A DNA stretch of 10,768 bases, taken from assembly GCA_964461295.1 (NCBI GenBank), contig CAYWTX010000042.1:1-10768 (forward strand), given 5' to 3'. Below the pieces are notes generated by a model that saw only the letters and a program-made list of their open reading frames with translations, searched no databases and was not told the origin of the DNA. The position numbers and the translations under genes are program-made. Source of the stretch: CAYWTX01 sp964461295 (GTDB lineage Bacteria; Planctomycetota; Phycisphaerae; SM23-33). This document shows, in pieces, positions 1-6,363 of the stretch (within the stretch, counting starts at the first letter, position 1; every line of letters begins with the position of its first letter).

Positions 1-27
1 CAGACTGGCGACCGATACCATGTAAGC

Positions 28-87
28 GTCTCCTGGGTGGGGTGTTTGGGCTTCTACCAATCCCCATCCTACCCCATTCCAGGAGAC
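28..87. repeat. Long imperfect inverted repeat (stem-loop)
   Basis: GTCTCCTGG at 28-36 is exactly complementary to CCAGGAGAC at 79-87. After a short interruption the stem continues with GGGGT (39-43) against ACCCC (71-75), leaving a loop of about 27 bases. No T-run follows on either strand, so it is not a textbook rho-independent terminator. It lies about 135 bases beyond the stop of the minus-strand methyltransferase gene, so it could act in 3'-end formation, be the end of an element, or be a dispersed structured repeat. The pairing is seen directly; the role is not known. Confidence 0.55.
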
Positions 88-221
88 CCCGAAACCGCCC
101 GCCGCTCACGGGGTTCCAGGATTATCTTGGACAAGAGTGACAAATCGCCGTCCTTGCCCGGTTCCTCAGAGGGCCTGTTCACCGCCACGCCGGGTTTCGT
201 CCGTCTGCCGCGCAAACTGCT
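88..221. other. No supportable gene downstream of MTase A
   Basis: This stretch, together with bases 1-27, separates the window edge from the minus-strand methyltransferase stop at 222-224 (TGA). Short open frames exist on both strands. One plus-strand frame at 37-285 overlaps the methyltransferase end, but it has no recognisable domain and no ribosome-binding site I trust. The minus-strand frame also stays open past the methyltransferase stop for some distance, without family similarity I can name. I see no RNA gene or promoter. Confidence 0.4.
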
Positions 222-1805
222 TCAATCGCTCGATCTGGAAGTCTCCCATCGTTGGCCTCCGTACCCGAAGTCGGGGGTATCGTAAACGGTATCACTTGCT
301 GCCTGCAACGACTGGGTCATTCCCAACTCTCGCCCTTCAAGACCATAGATCTGCCTCACAAGCGGTTCGACAGCGTCCGGGGCCGCTCCTTGCCGAACCA
401 GCTTGGCGATGCCAGCCGCCAGTGTCTGCTGTCGAGCCGTCTGGGGCAGCACGAAGGGAAGCCTCTTGGCCAAGCCCAAGCGAAGCACTCGCCGCCCCGT
501 GCCCATTCGACCGGCACGAAAAGAGATGTACCGCCACATCACGCCACTGTTCAGGACGCCGAGCATGTAGTGCGGATCAATCTCGTCGCCCAGCGGGGCT
601 ATGGTGAGCAGACCGTGATGGCAGAGAATGCCTTCCGTGTCCAACCTGAAGCCGCCAGGCCCAACGATCGTCGGGGCGATAGCCTTGGGGCTTGCCAGAT
701 GGCAGGCCACGTTCACTTTCCGCAGGGCAAACCAAGGTTGTCCCGGGCACAGGCGGCGCGAGGCAAGCCTTGCCTTGTACTGTCGCAGGTATTGGTATGC
801 CGCGGGGAACCGCCGCTTGAGGATGCGCTCACTGAGAATGATGCCTCGCGTGTCGTATGGGAATACGCACACGTAACCAGTATTGAGCTGACCAGGCCCA
901 CTATGCCGAGCCCGGAGGATCGGCTTCAGCACGGCCTCTTCGAGTTGCACGTGATGCCCCCGTCGTGTTGTCAGACACGGCCTGCCATTTGATCGCCCAC
1001 CAGCCTTCATGATGAAGATGTCGTCTGCCCCAGTACACATTCCGAGGCTGATTCGCACCGGCAGCTCCGCGAATGGCTTCCCGACAGCATCCAGCTGGTC
1101 GAGGAATGCATTGTCTCGCGCAGAATGCAGCAGCCACTCGCGGCCGTCCTGGCCGCCATCTGTGAGGGCGAGCCGCAGGACTCGAGCTCCGGCGACAGTT
1201 TTGCAGGAGGGGTTGAGCAGCCTCCCCAGGTGTTGTCGGAGAACACCGTCCTTGCGAACAAAGGCATACCGCATGCTGCCGCCAGACGGCCCCTTCTGGA
1301 TCAGCAGAACGGCTATCTGGACGGAGGCATCGGGATAGATGTGGTCGTCTTCAAATTCCACGACCTCTTCAACCCGACAGTTGCCGCGGAGAACTCGCCT
1401 CATCGCAGTGCCGCTCTTGCTGCGCAAGAAGCTATTGGAGACGCTGAATGTAAGCCGTCCCCCGGGACGAAGAAGATGAATGGACTTCTCCATGAAAGGC
1501 ATGTAGAGATCGAACTGGCCAGATTGAGCAGTCAAGTAACGTCGCCTGTAGTCATCCACACGCCGTGGACTGGCCTTGTGCAGGTCCTCGACGCGGATGA
1601 AGGGCGGGCCGCCAACGATGAGATCGAATCGTGCGTTCCGCCAACTTGACCGCGCCAGGAAATCCTGTTCGACAAGACGACGATGCCATTGAACCGGTTC
1701 TGGAGAGCACTGGCCAGCCGCGCCACACGCGGTCAGGAGGAGAGACAGCCGCGCCAAGTCCACAGCCCGGCCATCAATGTCGCTCCCATAGAGGCATTTG
1801 GCCAA
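222..1805 (-). CDS. MTase A C-terminal fragment (motifs II to IV and target-recognition region)
   Basis: The frame reopens right after the TGA at 1841-1839, and its first possible initiation codon is TTG 1805, which has no convincing Shine-Dalgarno sequence. Independent translation is therefore doubtful and this is probably the rest of one gene. It begins inside the SAM domain: YGSDID (6-11) is motif II and is followed by the usual AVDLARLSLLL helix. The motif IV position reads DLIVGGPPFIR (61-71), where the family has NPPF or NPPY; the catalytic Asn is Gly. Later parts match the TaqI/Eco57I C-terminal recognition region, including GMCTGADDIFIM, GPGGFRLDTEG and LGVLNSG, and the end VRQIYGL resembles the usual family C-terminus. 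No nuclease domain is seen. Confidence 0.7.
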   Translation of the reverse strand: MAKCLYGSDIDGRAVDLARLSLLLTACGAAGQCSPEPVQWHRRLVEQDFLARSSWRNARFDLIVGGPPFIRVEDLHKASPRRVDDYRRRYLTAQSGQFDLYMPFMEKSIHLLRPGGRLTFSVSNSFLRSKSGTAMRRVLRGNCRVEEVVEFEDDHIYPDASVQIAVLLIQKGPSGGSMRYAFVRKDGVLRQHLGRLLNPSCKTVAGARVLRLALTDGGQDGREWLLHSARDNAFLDQLDAVGKPFAELPVRISLGMCTGADDIFIMKAGGRSNGRPCLTTRRGHHVQLEEAVLKPILRARHSGPGQLNTGYVCVFPYDTRGIILSERILKRRFPAAYQYLRQYKARLASRRLCPGQPWFALRKVNVACHLASPKAIAPTIVGPGGFRLDTEGILCHHGLLTIAPLGDEIDPHYMLGVLNSGVMWRYISFRAGRMGTGRRVLRLGLAKRLPFVLPQTARQQTLAAGIAKLVRQGAAPDAVEPLVRQIYGLEGRELGMTQSLQAASDTVYDTPDFGYGGQRWETSRSSD

Positions 1806-1838
1806 CGCACGCCAGTCATGCCTTGCATCCGAACGTTG

Positions 1839-2510
1839 TCAATGTCGCATTACGGCAATCAGAAACACGCCACAACCGCATGATGGATCGAGGATTCGCA
1901 TGCGATATGGGTCTATACCGTCCCTTCGCACTGTGGCGAAGGCTCGCGATACCATGTAGTCGACCAGGCAGGGCGGCGTATAGTGCGCTCCCGTAGCACG
2001 ACGTTGGTTCTCTTGTCGTGCGCCGTGTAACGGATTGGAAAGGCACATCTGGTGGAAGTCGCCCAGGATGGTAATGGGCAGGTCGCCGACGAACGGCTTG
2101 AGCGCACCCGGCATCGCATCGACGAATAGCTTCTTCCGGACGAGCTCCGGCCATGGCCGCTCGTTGGCGAAGGCACGATCAGACAGGACATGTCGGGCTT
2201 GTCGAACGTGCTGGGCTGCGAACAAGCCCATCTGGCGGATGCAGCCACGCTGCACAAGATCGGATGTCCTGATACCAACCCCACCAGGGGCTCTCCGCGT
2301 CAAGTACTCGATAACCAGCCCCAAGACGAGGCCATCGTCGAGTGTCCGCTGGATTGCCGCGTGGCTGGAATTGGCTTGTCTGTCTGCCATCCAGGCGGCG
2401 AAGATCTCCTGTCGAGTGTTTCGGAGCCTGCTGATCAGGCTGGCAATGCTGTGCCGAGGGATATGATCGTCAAGCAGACTCGGAAGGTCATGAGTAGGAC
2501 TCAAGTTCAC
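1839..2510 (-). CDS. MTase A N-terminal fragment (helical domain, motifs X and I)
   Basis: This 223-residue fragment holds the N-terminal part of an Eco57I-like adenine methyltransferase. A helical N-terminal region of about 170 residues, typical of these enzymes, is followed by GAHYTPP (174-180, the motif X region before the SAM fold) and ILDPSCGCGVF (206-216, motif I, the SAM-binding loop). It stops at TGA 1841-1839, eight codons after motif I, in the middle of the Rossmann fold, so it cannot be a complete enzyme. The start is uncertain. GTG 2510 is the first codon after the upstream stop, but TTG 2504 is better placed behind the AGGGAG sequence at 2515-2510. The radical-SAM gene upstream ends at 2514 in the same frame, so the two are almost certainly co-transcribed. 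Confidence 0.75.
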   Translation of the reverse strand: MNLSPTHDLPSLLDDHIPRHSIASLISRLRNTRQEIFAAWMADRQANSSHAAIQRTLDDGLVLGLVIEYLTRRAPGGVGIRTSDLVQRGCIRQMGLFAAQHVRQARHVLSDRAFANERPWPELVRKKLFVDAMPGALKPFVGDLPITILGDFHQMCLSNPLHGARQENQRRATGAHYTPPCLVDYMVSRAFATVRRDGIDPYRMRILDPSCGCGVFLIAVMRH

Positions 2511-2513
2511 TCC

Positions 2514-3671
2514 CTAAAGAACGCAATTGCAGGTTCCGATTCGATCAGTCATGCCGAGGATGGCGAAAACTCCCGGTTCTTCAAGGCAGAGCCCGACAGG
2601 CAACTCCGGCCGGCGGCGATGAAGTATCGCCAGCAGGTATTGGTAGCATTCAAGACGGCGAGCCACACTGAACCGGTACCGCCCGTCACCGCACGGCCCG
2701 CCGCCGGCTAGGCACTCGCGGATTGGGTTGTCTAGCCCGAGTTTGGCATCCGTCAGGCGTAGGGCGTTGGCGAAGCTGCACAAGCTGCCCAGCGTGATTC
2801 GCTCCACGCCGACGGTCGTCAGGAGTTTATCGAGCAATCGGGCGTAATCGTCCCGCCAATCACCGATGGGCAGGATCGGCATAATGACAGCGCGGATACG
2901 GTAGCCAGCTTCGGCGCATCTCCGCATCGCATTCAGCCGCTCCGCAGGCGATGGCGTGCCCGGCTCGAACTGTCGCCACATGGCCTCGCCGCTGAGGCTC
3001 CACGAGAGGATTACGTTGCCTCGGTGATCCAGGCCGCACAGATTATCGACATCGCCGGACTTTGTCAGAATCACTAGCCGAGCCCAGGGATGCTGAGCGA
3101 AGAAGGGCACGAGTGTGCGAGAGTACCCCGTCAGCGGGTCCAGGGCCAGCCCGTCCTGAAGTTTGCCCAGGTAGAACGAGATCGGCCGGCCTGCCTGGCG
3201 GGCAATCTGATCTATGCGCGCCATCATCTCATCGACGTTGACGAAGATCTTAACGGTGGGCGAGAACCAGACCCCCCGAGTGCCGGCCAGGTAGCAGTAA
3301 TCGCAACCGTAGGGGCAAAAGCCATACGGCGAGAAGTGCCAGTAGTTCGGGCAGCAGTTGTCCTGCTCGTCGCTGAACCTGACTGCACTCTTGTGCTCGC
3401 CAATGACGAGGGTCCGCTTGCCCCGCTTGTGCCGCAACACCGGATCGTCAATGCCCAAGTCCACCTGCATGTGCGATGTGTCAGCCTTGTCGACGATCTC
3501 CGCTTGAGGGTAAGCCCGGCAGATTGCCTCCGCGAATGCGGTCCTGGTGCTGTTGCTCCGGGATCCCCTGGCAAGAATAATGCGATCAGGATGGAAGTGC
3601 GCCACCGGGCGCGGCTTGTACTCGTCGCCGCTGACATCGAACGGGAGCGATGTGGAGCGAAGAAGGCTCAT
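2514..3671 (-). CDS. Radical-SAM protein, spore photoproduct lyase (SplB)-like family
   Basis: A protein of 385 residues if started at ATG 3671. The iron-sulphur motif CPYGCDYCYL has C119, C123 and C126 in the CxxxCxxC spacing of radical-SAM enzymes. LALDPLT, LTKSGDVDNL and ILSWSLSGE follow in the order seen in SplB-like proteins, and the Cys-rich tail CNCVL is typical of relatives outside sporeformers. True spore photoproduct lyase reverses a thymine dimer using an extra Cys near an IDHLT-type motif. In my by-eye alignment that position here is Lys in GKLQDGLALDPLT, so the chemistry may differ. The frame extends 60 codons further upstream, but that stretch is low-complexity and runs into the divergent nuclease gene. 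The gene has no sporulation context. It sits 3 bases before MTase A and diverges from the nuclease, which suggests a DNA repair or base-modification role in the cluster. Confidence 0.85.
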   Translation of the reverse strand: MSLLRSTSLPFDVSGDEYKPRPVAHFHPDRIILARGSRSNSTRTAFAEAICRAYPQAEIVDKADTSHMQVDLGIDDPVLRHKRGKRTLVIGEHKSAVRFSDEQDNCCPNYWHFSPYGFCPYGCDYCYLAGTRGVWFSPTVKIFVNVDEMMARIDQIARQAGRPISFYLGKLQDGLALDPLTGYSRTLVPFFAQHPWARLVILTKSGDVDNLCGLDHRGNVILSWSLSGEAMWRQFEPGTPSPAERLNAMRRCAEAGYRIRAVIMPILPIGDWRDDYARLLDKLLTTVGVERITLGSLCSFANALRLTDAKLGLDNPIRECLAGGGPCGDGRYRFSVARRLECYQYLLAILHRRRPELPVGLCLEEPGVFAILGMTDRIGTCNCVL

Positions 3672-3804
3672 GAACGTCGTTTGTACCCGCGGCGTCGCAC
3701 GACTGCAAGGTTCGGGCTTCGTGCAGCGAATGCTTGACGATTGTGTCCGCGCCGTGCATCGGCTAAGGTATGTGGAGTTCACACGCCCTCCGGAAGGATC
3801 GACC
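3672..3804. promoter_or_regulatory. Divergent intergenic region between radical-SAM and nuclease genes
   Basis: These 133 bases separate two divergently transcribed genes and must carry promoters for both if the chosen starts are right. A TTGACG at 3734-3739 on the plus strand resembles a -35 box, but no well-spaced -10 box follows, so I do not call a specific promoter. The nuclease ribosome-binding site, GGAAGGA, lies at 3792-3798 near the right edge. Shared control of the two genes is inference from the layout. Confidence 0.4.
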
Positions 3805-4665
3805 GTGGCCAGAAGAACCAGCCGGAACTGCGGTAGCAGGGACGCACCCATCGTCTACCCGACGTGCGTCCGCCATGCGCAGCCTCGCAAGGACGTCAAG
3901 CTCAGGCACTTCTTCCTCTGCGATTCATGCACGCACCGGTGGACGCAGGAGGCCTTCGGCGGCAACGAACCATGGAGCTACGGAAAGCCGGTTGAGGGAT
4001 ATTGCCTGCTGTGCAACACCGTCACGAAGGTGCGTCTTCAGACTTGGTTCCTGTGTGACATCTGCGAGCGCGTCGCTCGGTCCATCGGCCGCAACCACGT
4101 TGCCGAAACGGCGATCATGGATTTCTGGAAGCAGCAGATACACCCCAAGTACCCCCACCTGGCAGTCACGCAAAACGACCTGTCGTCCTTACGCCCGCGC
4201 CGGAAGGACGATGTCTCCGGCGAGGGGCCGCTGGACTTCCTGATAGCCGACGAGAAGACCGGCCAGACCGTCTTCGGGATCGAGAACAAGACTGGCCGCA
4301 GTTCGATCAAGGACATGAGTCAGTTCCAACTCGACGTTTCGGACTGCGATTCCATCCTGCACCACGTGCGGCAGCTCAATATCCCAGCGTACATCATCCA
4401 CGCCCAGGTGCTGGAGATGTGGAAGCCGCCCACGATGGGCTTCCGAGCCGTTGGCCTGTGGTGGTCGGACATCTACCGGATGACCGCCAACTTCGTGAGC
4501 GTCAAGATGCGGCGGATGGAGAATCGCGGAGCGGCATACTTCAAGCGTGCGGCCTTCGCCCCCATCAGCACGCTCGGCGACGAACTCTACGATGAGAACG
4601 GGCAGCTTCGGCTCGTCAGGCAGTTTCAGGCAGAGGGAATCCCACGGATGTACGCCAGCGAGTGA
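3805..4665 (+). CDS. Zinc-ribbon protein with PD-(D/E)XK nuclease core, probable restriction endonuclease
   Basis: This 286-residue protein has two visible parts. Residues about 20-90 carry repeated CxxC pairs (C39/C42, C67/C70, C84/C87) plus C21xxH24, which looks like zinc ribbons or a double zinc-binding fold. Residues about 98-200 look like a PD-(D/E)XK nuclease: a helix with E101 (HVAETAIMDFW), then GPLD144, then FGIE160NK162TG, giving the D-x15-ExK arrangement of metal-dependent endonucleases. GTG 3805 is preferred because GGAAGGA stands six bases upstream. An ATG at 3670 would add 45 residues overlapping the divergent gene's start. It converges on MTase B with 27 bases between stops and lies between two methyltransferase genes, which supports restriction endonuclease function. 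I do not recognise a named restriction family. A type IV or other defence nuclease is the main alternative. Confidence 0.7.
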   Translation: MARRTSRNCGSRDAPIVYPTCVRHAQPRKDVKLRHFFLCDSCTHRWTQEAFGGNEPWSYGKPVEGYCLLCNTVTKVRLQTWFLCDICERVARSIGRNHVAETAIMDFWKQQIHPKYPHLAVTQNDLSSLRPRRKDDVSGEGPLDFLIADEKTGQTVFGIENKTGRSSIKDMSQFQLDVSDCDSILHHVRQLNIPAYIIHAQVLEMWKPPTMGFRAVGLWWSDIYRMTANFVSVKMRRMENRGAAYFKRAAFAPISTLGDELYDENGQLRLVRQFQAEGIPRMYASE

Positions 4666-4692
4666 CGACGCGTCGAGCCCCGGCCGGTTTGA
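4666..4692. terminator. Possible bidirectional terminator between convergent genes
   Basis: The 27 bases between the convergent nuclease and MTase B stops contain two perfect palindromes: CGACGCGTCG at 4666-4675, and CCGGCCGG at 4680-4687 followed by TTT on the plus strand. The stems are only 4-5 bp and the T-run is very short, so termination is suggested mainly by position. Confidence 0.3.
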
Positions 4693-6252
4693 TCACTCGG
4701 CAAAGAGCACTTCTTCGACCACCGCGTCGACGGAGGCCTGGTCGTCCGTGAAGTGAGGCATCTTCGCGGCAAGCGCCAGGAGTTGTTCCTGAGAGGGGTA
4801 TCGCAGGCTTTGTAGGTCCAAGGCGTTGACCTGCGTGTGCCCGCTGAACTGCCGGAAGTAGGTGTCGGCAACAGTCGAGTTCAGGAAGATGCAGAGCCCC
4901 TTGGCTAGAGCCATCGGGAGGCCGTGACCGCGGCGGTGGAAGTAGTTCAGGTGGTTCTCGAAGCCGACCGGCCCTTCCGCAACGCAGGCCGAGTCGTACA
5001 CGGCCGCGACGATCCGTCGCCGCTCCTCCTTCGCGGAGAACCGCCGCACCACCACGTACACGCCTGGCAGAACCAGCAGGTCCTCGGTGTGCCCATCGAT
5101 CAGAATCGCGTTGGGTTTTCGCGTCACGCCGTTGGGCCATTTGACGGTGCCGTTGTGGAAGTGCGCCGGGTAGATCAGCGGTGCGGTGCCGGGTTCCGCG
5201 CGCGGCCGCAGGTGGTCCCTGGCGCGGAAGTCCACCACGCGGCCCGTGGACACCGACAAGCCGAGGTCGGCAAGGGAGGCCGGCAATCGCAACATGCGTT
5301 CTGTAGTATGCTTCCCGTTGTCGTCCACGACCAGATGGATGAAGCAGTTTGCATCGTCCGGGCTCACCACTTGGGAGTACGGTACGCGCCGGACTTTGGG
5401 ATCGTCTTCGGGCCCGGCGGAGACGGACAGAACCACCCGGCCCGGTTTTCGATCCGTCCTCGTGGCGTGGAAGATGACGTTCTCCTGAAGGACCTCGTCT
5501 TCTCGGAAGGCGACCTTGCGCGACTCGAAGACGTGGATTCGCTCCAGAGCCATCAGGTTCAGGAAGAACCGCCGGAACGGCCGGAAGTACGGCCCGTTGC
5601 AGAAGCTTCGCGGCGTGATGGAGACCATCTCGCCCCTATCTTTCAACTGGCCGGCCGCGACGGACACGAAGGCCGTGTACAGGTTGCTCGCCTCGATGCC
5701 CATCGCACGAAGGTCGCGCCGCGTGTCGGAATCGCTGCGAATCTTCCGATACGGCGGGTTCATGATCACGCAGTCGTACTGCCCTGGCTCGCCCTCGAAT
5801 AGCCGGGCGGCGGCATCCTTGGCAGCGGCTGCGATGTAATCCTCCTGGCGGATGCCGCTGGAGAAGCGGATGCCGGCGACCTCGCACGCCTCGCGGCAGA
5901 AGGACAGCGTTTTGCTCAGGTGCTCAGCCAGGAAGCCATCGATCTCGAAGGCTGTGACGTGAATCTCGCTTGGAGGAGACGGGCGGTTCAACATGGCCGC
6001 CACGAATGCTGCAGTCAGCGAGCCGGCACCCGCTCCCGGGTCGAGCAGGCAGATACTGGACTGGCGTGTTCGGAACATCGACGCGATGAGGGCACCGACC
6101 CGCGCGGGCGTCATGAACTGGGCGTGCTCGGCCTTGGTGGTGGGCTCAATCGTGCCGTTGATCGCCAGCCGCAGCAGGTCCACCTGGTCCATGAGCCATG
6201 CCGCGCCTCGCGGGAGCGTTGCGGTCTGCCCGTTATGTCCCTTCTCAATCAT
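4693..6252 (-). CDS. MTase B: N6-adenine DNA methyltransferase of a type II R-M system
   Basis: A 519-residue Eco57I-like adenine methyltransferase with an intact catalytic set: AQFMTP (44-49, motif X region), LLDPGAGAGSL (69-79, motif I, SAM binding), FEID (102-105, motif II), QEDY (136-139, motif III) and IMNPPY (163-168, catalytic motif IV). The C-terminal half should form the target-recognition region. The segment FSGHTQVNALDLQSLRYP near the end is familiar from BsuBI/PstI-type restriction-modification methylases. It would methylate adenine in a specific site to protect host DNA. The nearest nuclease is the convergent zinc-ribbon protein, its likely partner. ATG 6252 is the first start but lacks a strong Shine-Dalgarno sequence; ATG 6192 (residue 21) is possible and keeps every motif. 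The gene is separated by 111 bases from the recombinase operon upstream on the same strand, so it may be read from its own promoter or from the operon. Confidence 0.88.
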   Translation of the reverse strand: MIEKGHNGQTATLPRGAAWLMDQVDLLRLAINGTIEPTTKAEHAQFMTPARVGALIASMFRTRQSSICLLDPGAGAGSLTAAFVAAMLNRPSPPSEIHVTAFEIDGFLAEHLSKTLSFCREACEVAGIRFSSGIRQEDYIAAAAKDAAARLFEGEPGQYDCVIMNPPYRKIRSDSDTRRDLRAMGIEASNLYTAFVSVAAGQLKDRGEMVSITPRSFCNGPYFRPFRRFFLNLMALERIHVFESRKVAFREDEVLQENVIFHATRTDRKPGRVVLSVSAGPEDDPKVRRVPYSQVVSPDDANCFIHLVVDDNGKHTTERMLRLPASLADLGLSVSTGRVVDFRARDHLRPRAEPGTAPLIYPAHFHNGTVKWPNGVTRKPNAILIDGHTEDLLVLPGVYVVVRRFSAKEERRRIVAAVYDSACVAEGPVGFENHLNYFHRRGHGLPMALAKGLCIFLNSTVADTYFRQFSGHTQVNALDLQSLRYPSQEQLLALAAKMPHFTDDQASVDAVVEEVLFAE

Positions 6253-6290
6253 CGCGCGTTCATCCTAACGTCATCCGACCGCCGAATCCA

Positions 6291-6318
6291 GCCAACGCCG
6301 GAACGCCAACGCCGGAAC
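6291..6318. repeat. 14-bp perfect tandem duplication
   Basis: The unit GCCAACGCCGGAAC occurs twice in tandem (6291-6304 and 6305-6318) in the 111-base gap between the metallopeptidase stop and the MTase B start. The position marks the junction between the recombinase operon and the restriction cluster. It could be a slippage duplication, a pair of protein-binding sites controlling MTase B, or a scar at an insertion boundary. Confidence 0.6.
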
Positions 6319-6363
6319 GGACGGTGGCGGCGCGTCCCATAAGGCGGAAGTGATCGCGACGAG

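Larger units (their letters stand above)
222..2510 (-). pseudogene. MTase A: Eco57I/TaqI-like N6-adenine methyltransferase broken by an in-frame TGA
   Basis: Read from GTG 2510 to TGA 222, this is one reading frame of about 762 codons interrupted only by a TGA at 1841-1839. The frame is unchanged on both sides of the stop. Motif X and motif I lie before it; motif II, a motif IV variant and the TaqI-type recognition region follow. Domain order and total length fit a single Eco57I-like gamma-class methyltransferase, so the two fragments are best annotated as one broken gene. Motif IV also carries Asn to Gly (GPPF at 1610-1599), so the full protein would probably not be a normal methylase even if the stop were read through. 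Two separate functional lesions favour decay. Recoding, split-gene function or a base-call error at the TGA remain possible. Confidence 0.7.

Noticed and set aside
252..992. Long plus-strand open frame opposite MTase A
   Set aside because: It is antisense to recognisable methyltransferase motifs and its translation shows no domain. Long shadow frames are common in high-GC DNA.
1795..1841. Selenocysteine insertion at the MTase A TGA
   Set aside because: The bases after the TGA give only a weak 4-bp hairpin (GCAT with GTGC). No methyltransferase of this family is known to me to use selenocysteine at this position.
3734..3772. Sigma-70-type promoter for the nuclease gene starting at TTGACG
   Set aside because: The -35-like box is good, but no -10-like box occurs at 16-18 bases. 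The nearest A/T-rich hexamer is too far away.
3547..3804. Upstream extension of the nuclease gene to 3547 or to ATG 3670
   Set aside because: It would overlap the radical-SAM coding region or its start. GTG 3805 has a well-placed GGAAGGA sequence and begins shortly before the Cys-rich region.
3672..3851. 60-residue N-terminal extension of the radical-SAM protein
   Set aside because: It is low-complexity, has no family similarity and overlaps the divergent nuclease start region. ATG 3671 leaves a normal SplB-like N-terminus.
222..6252. Reassigned genetic code (TGA as sense)
   Set aside because: Several intact genes here end in TGA at natural family C-termini (MTase B, nuclease, recombinase, DUF2924), and tryptophan is encoded by TGG.
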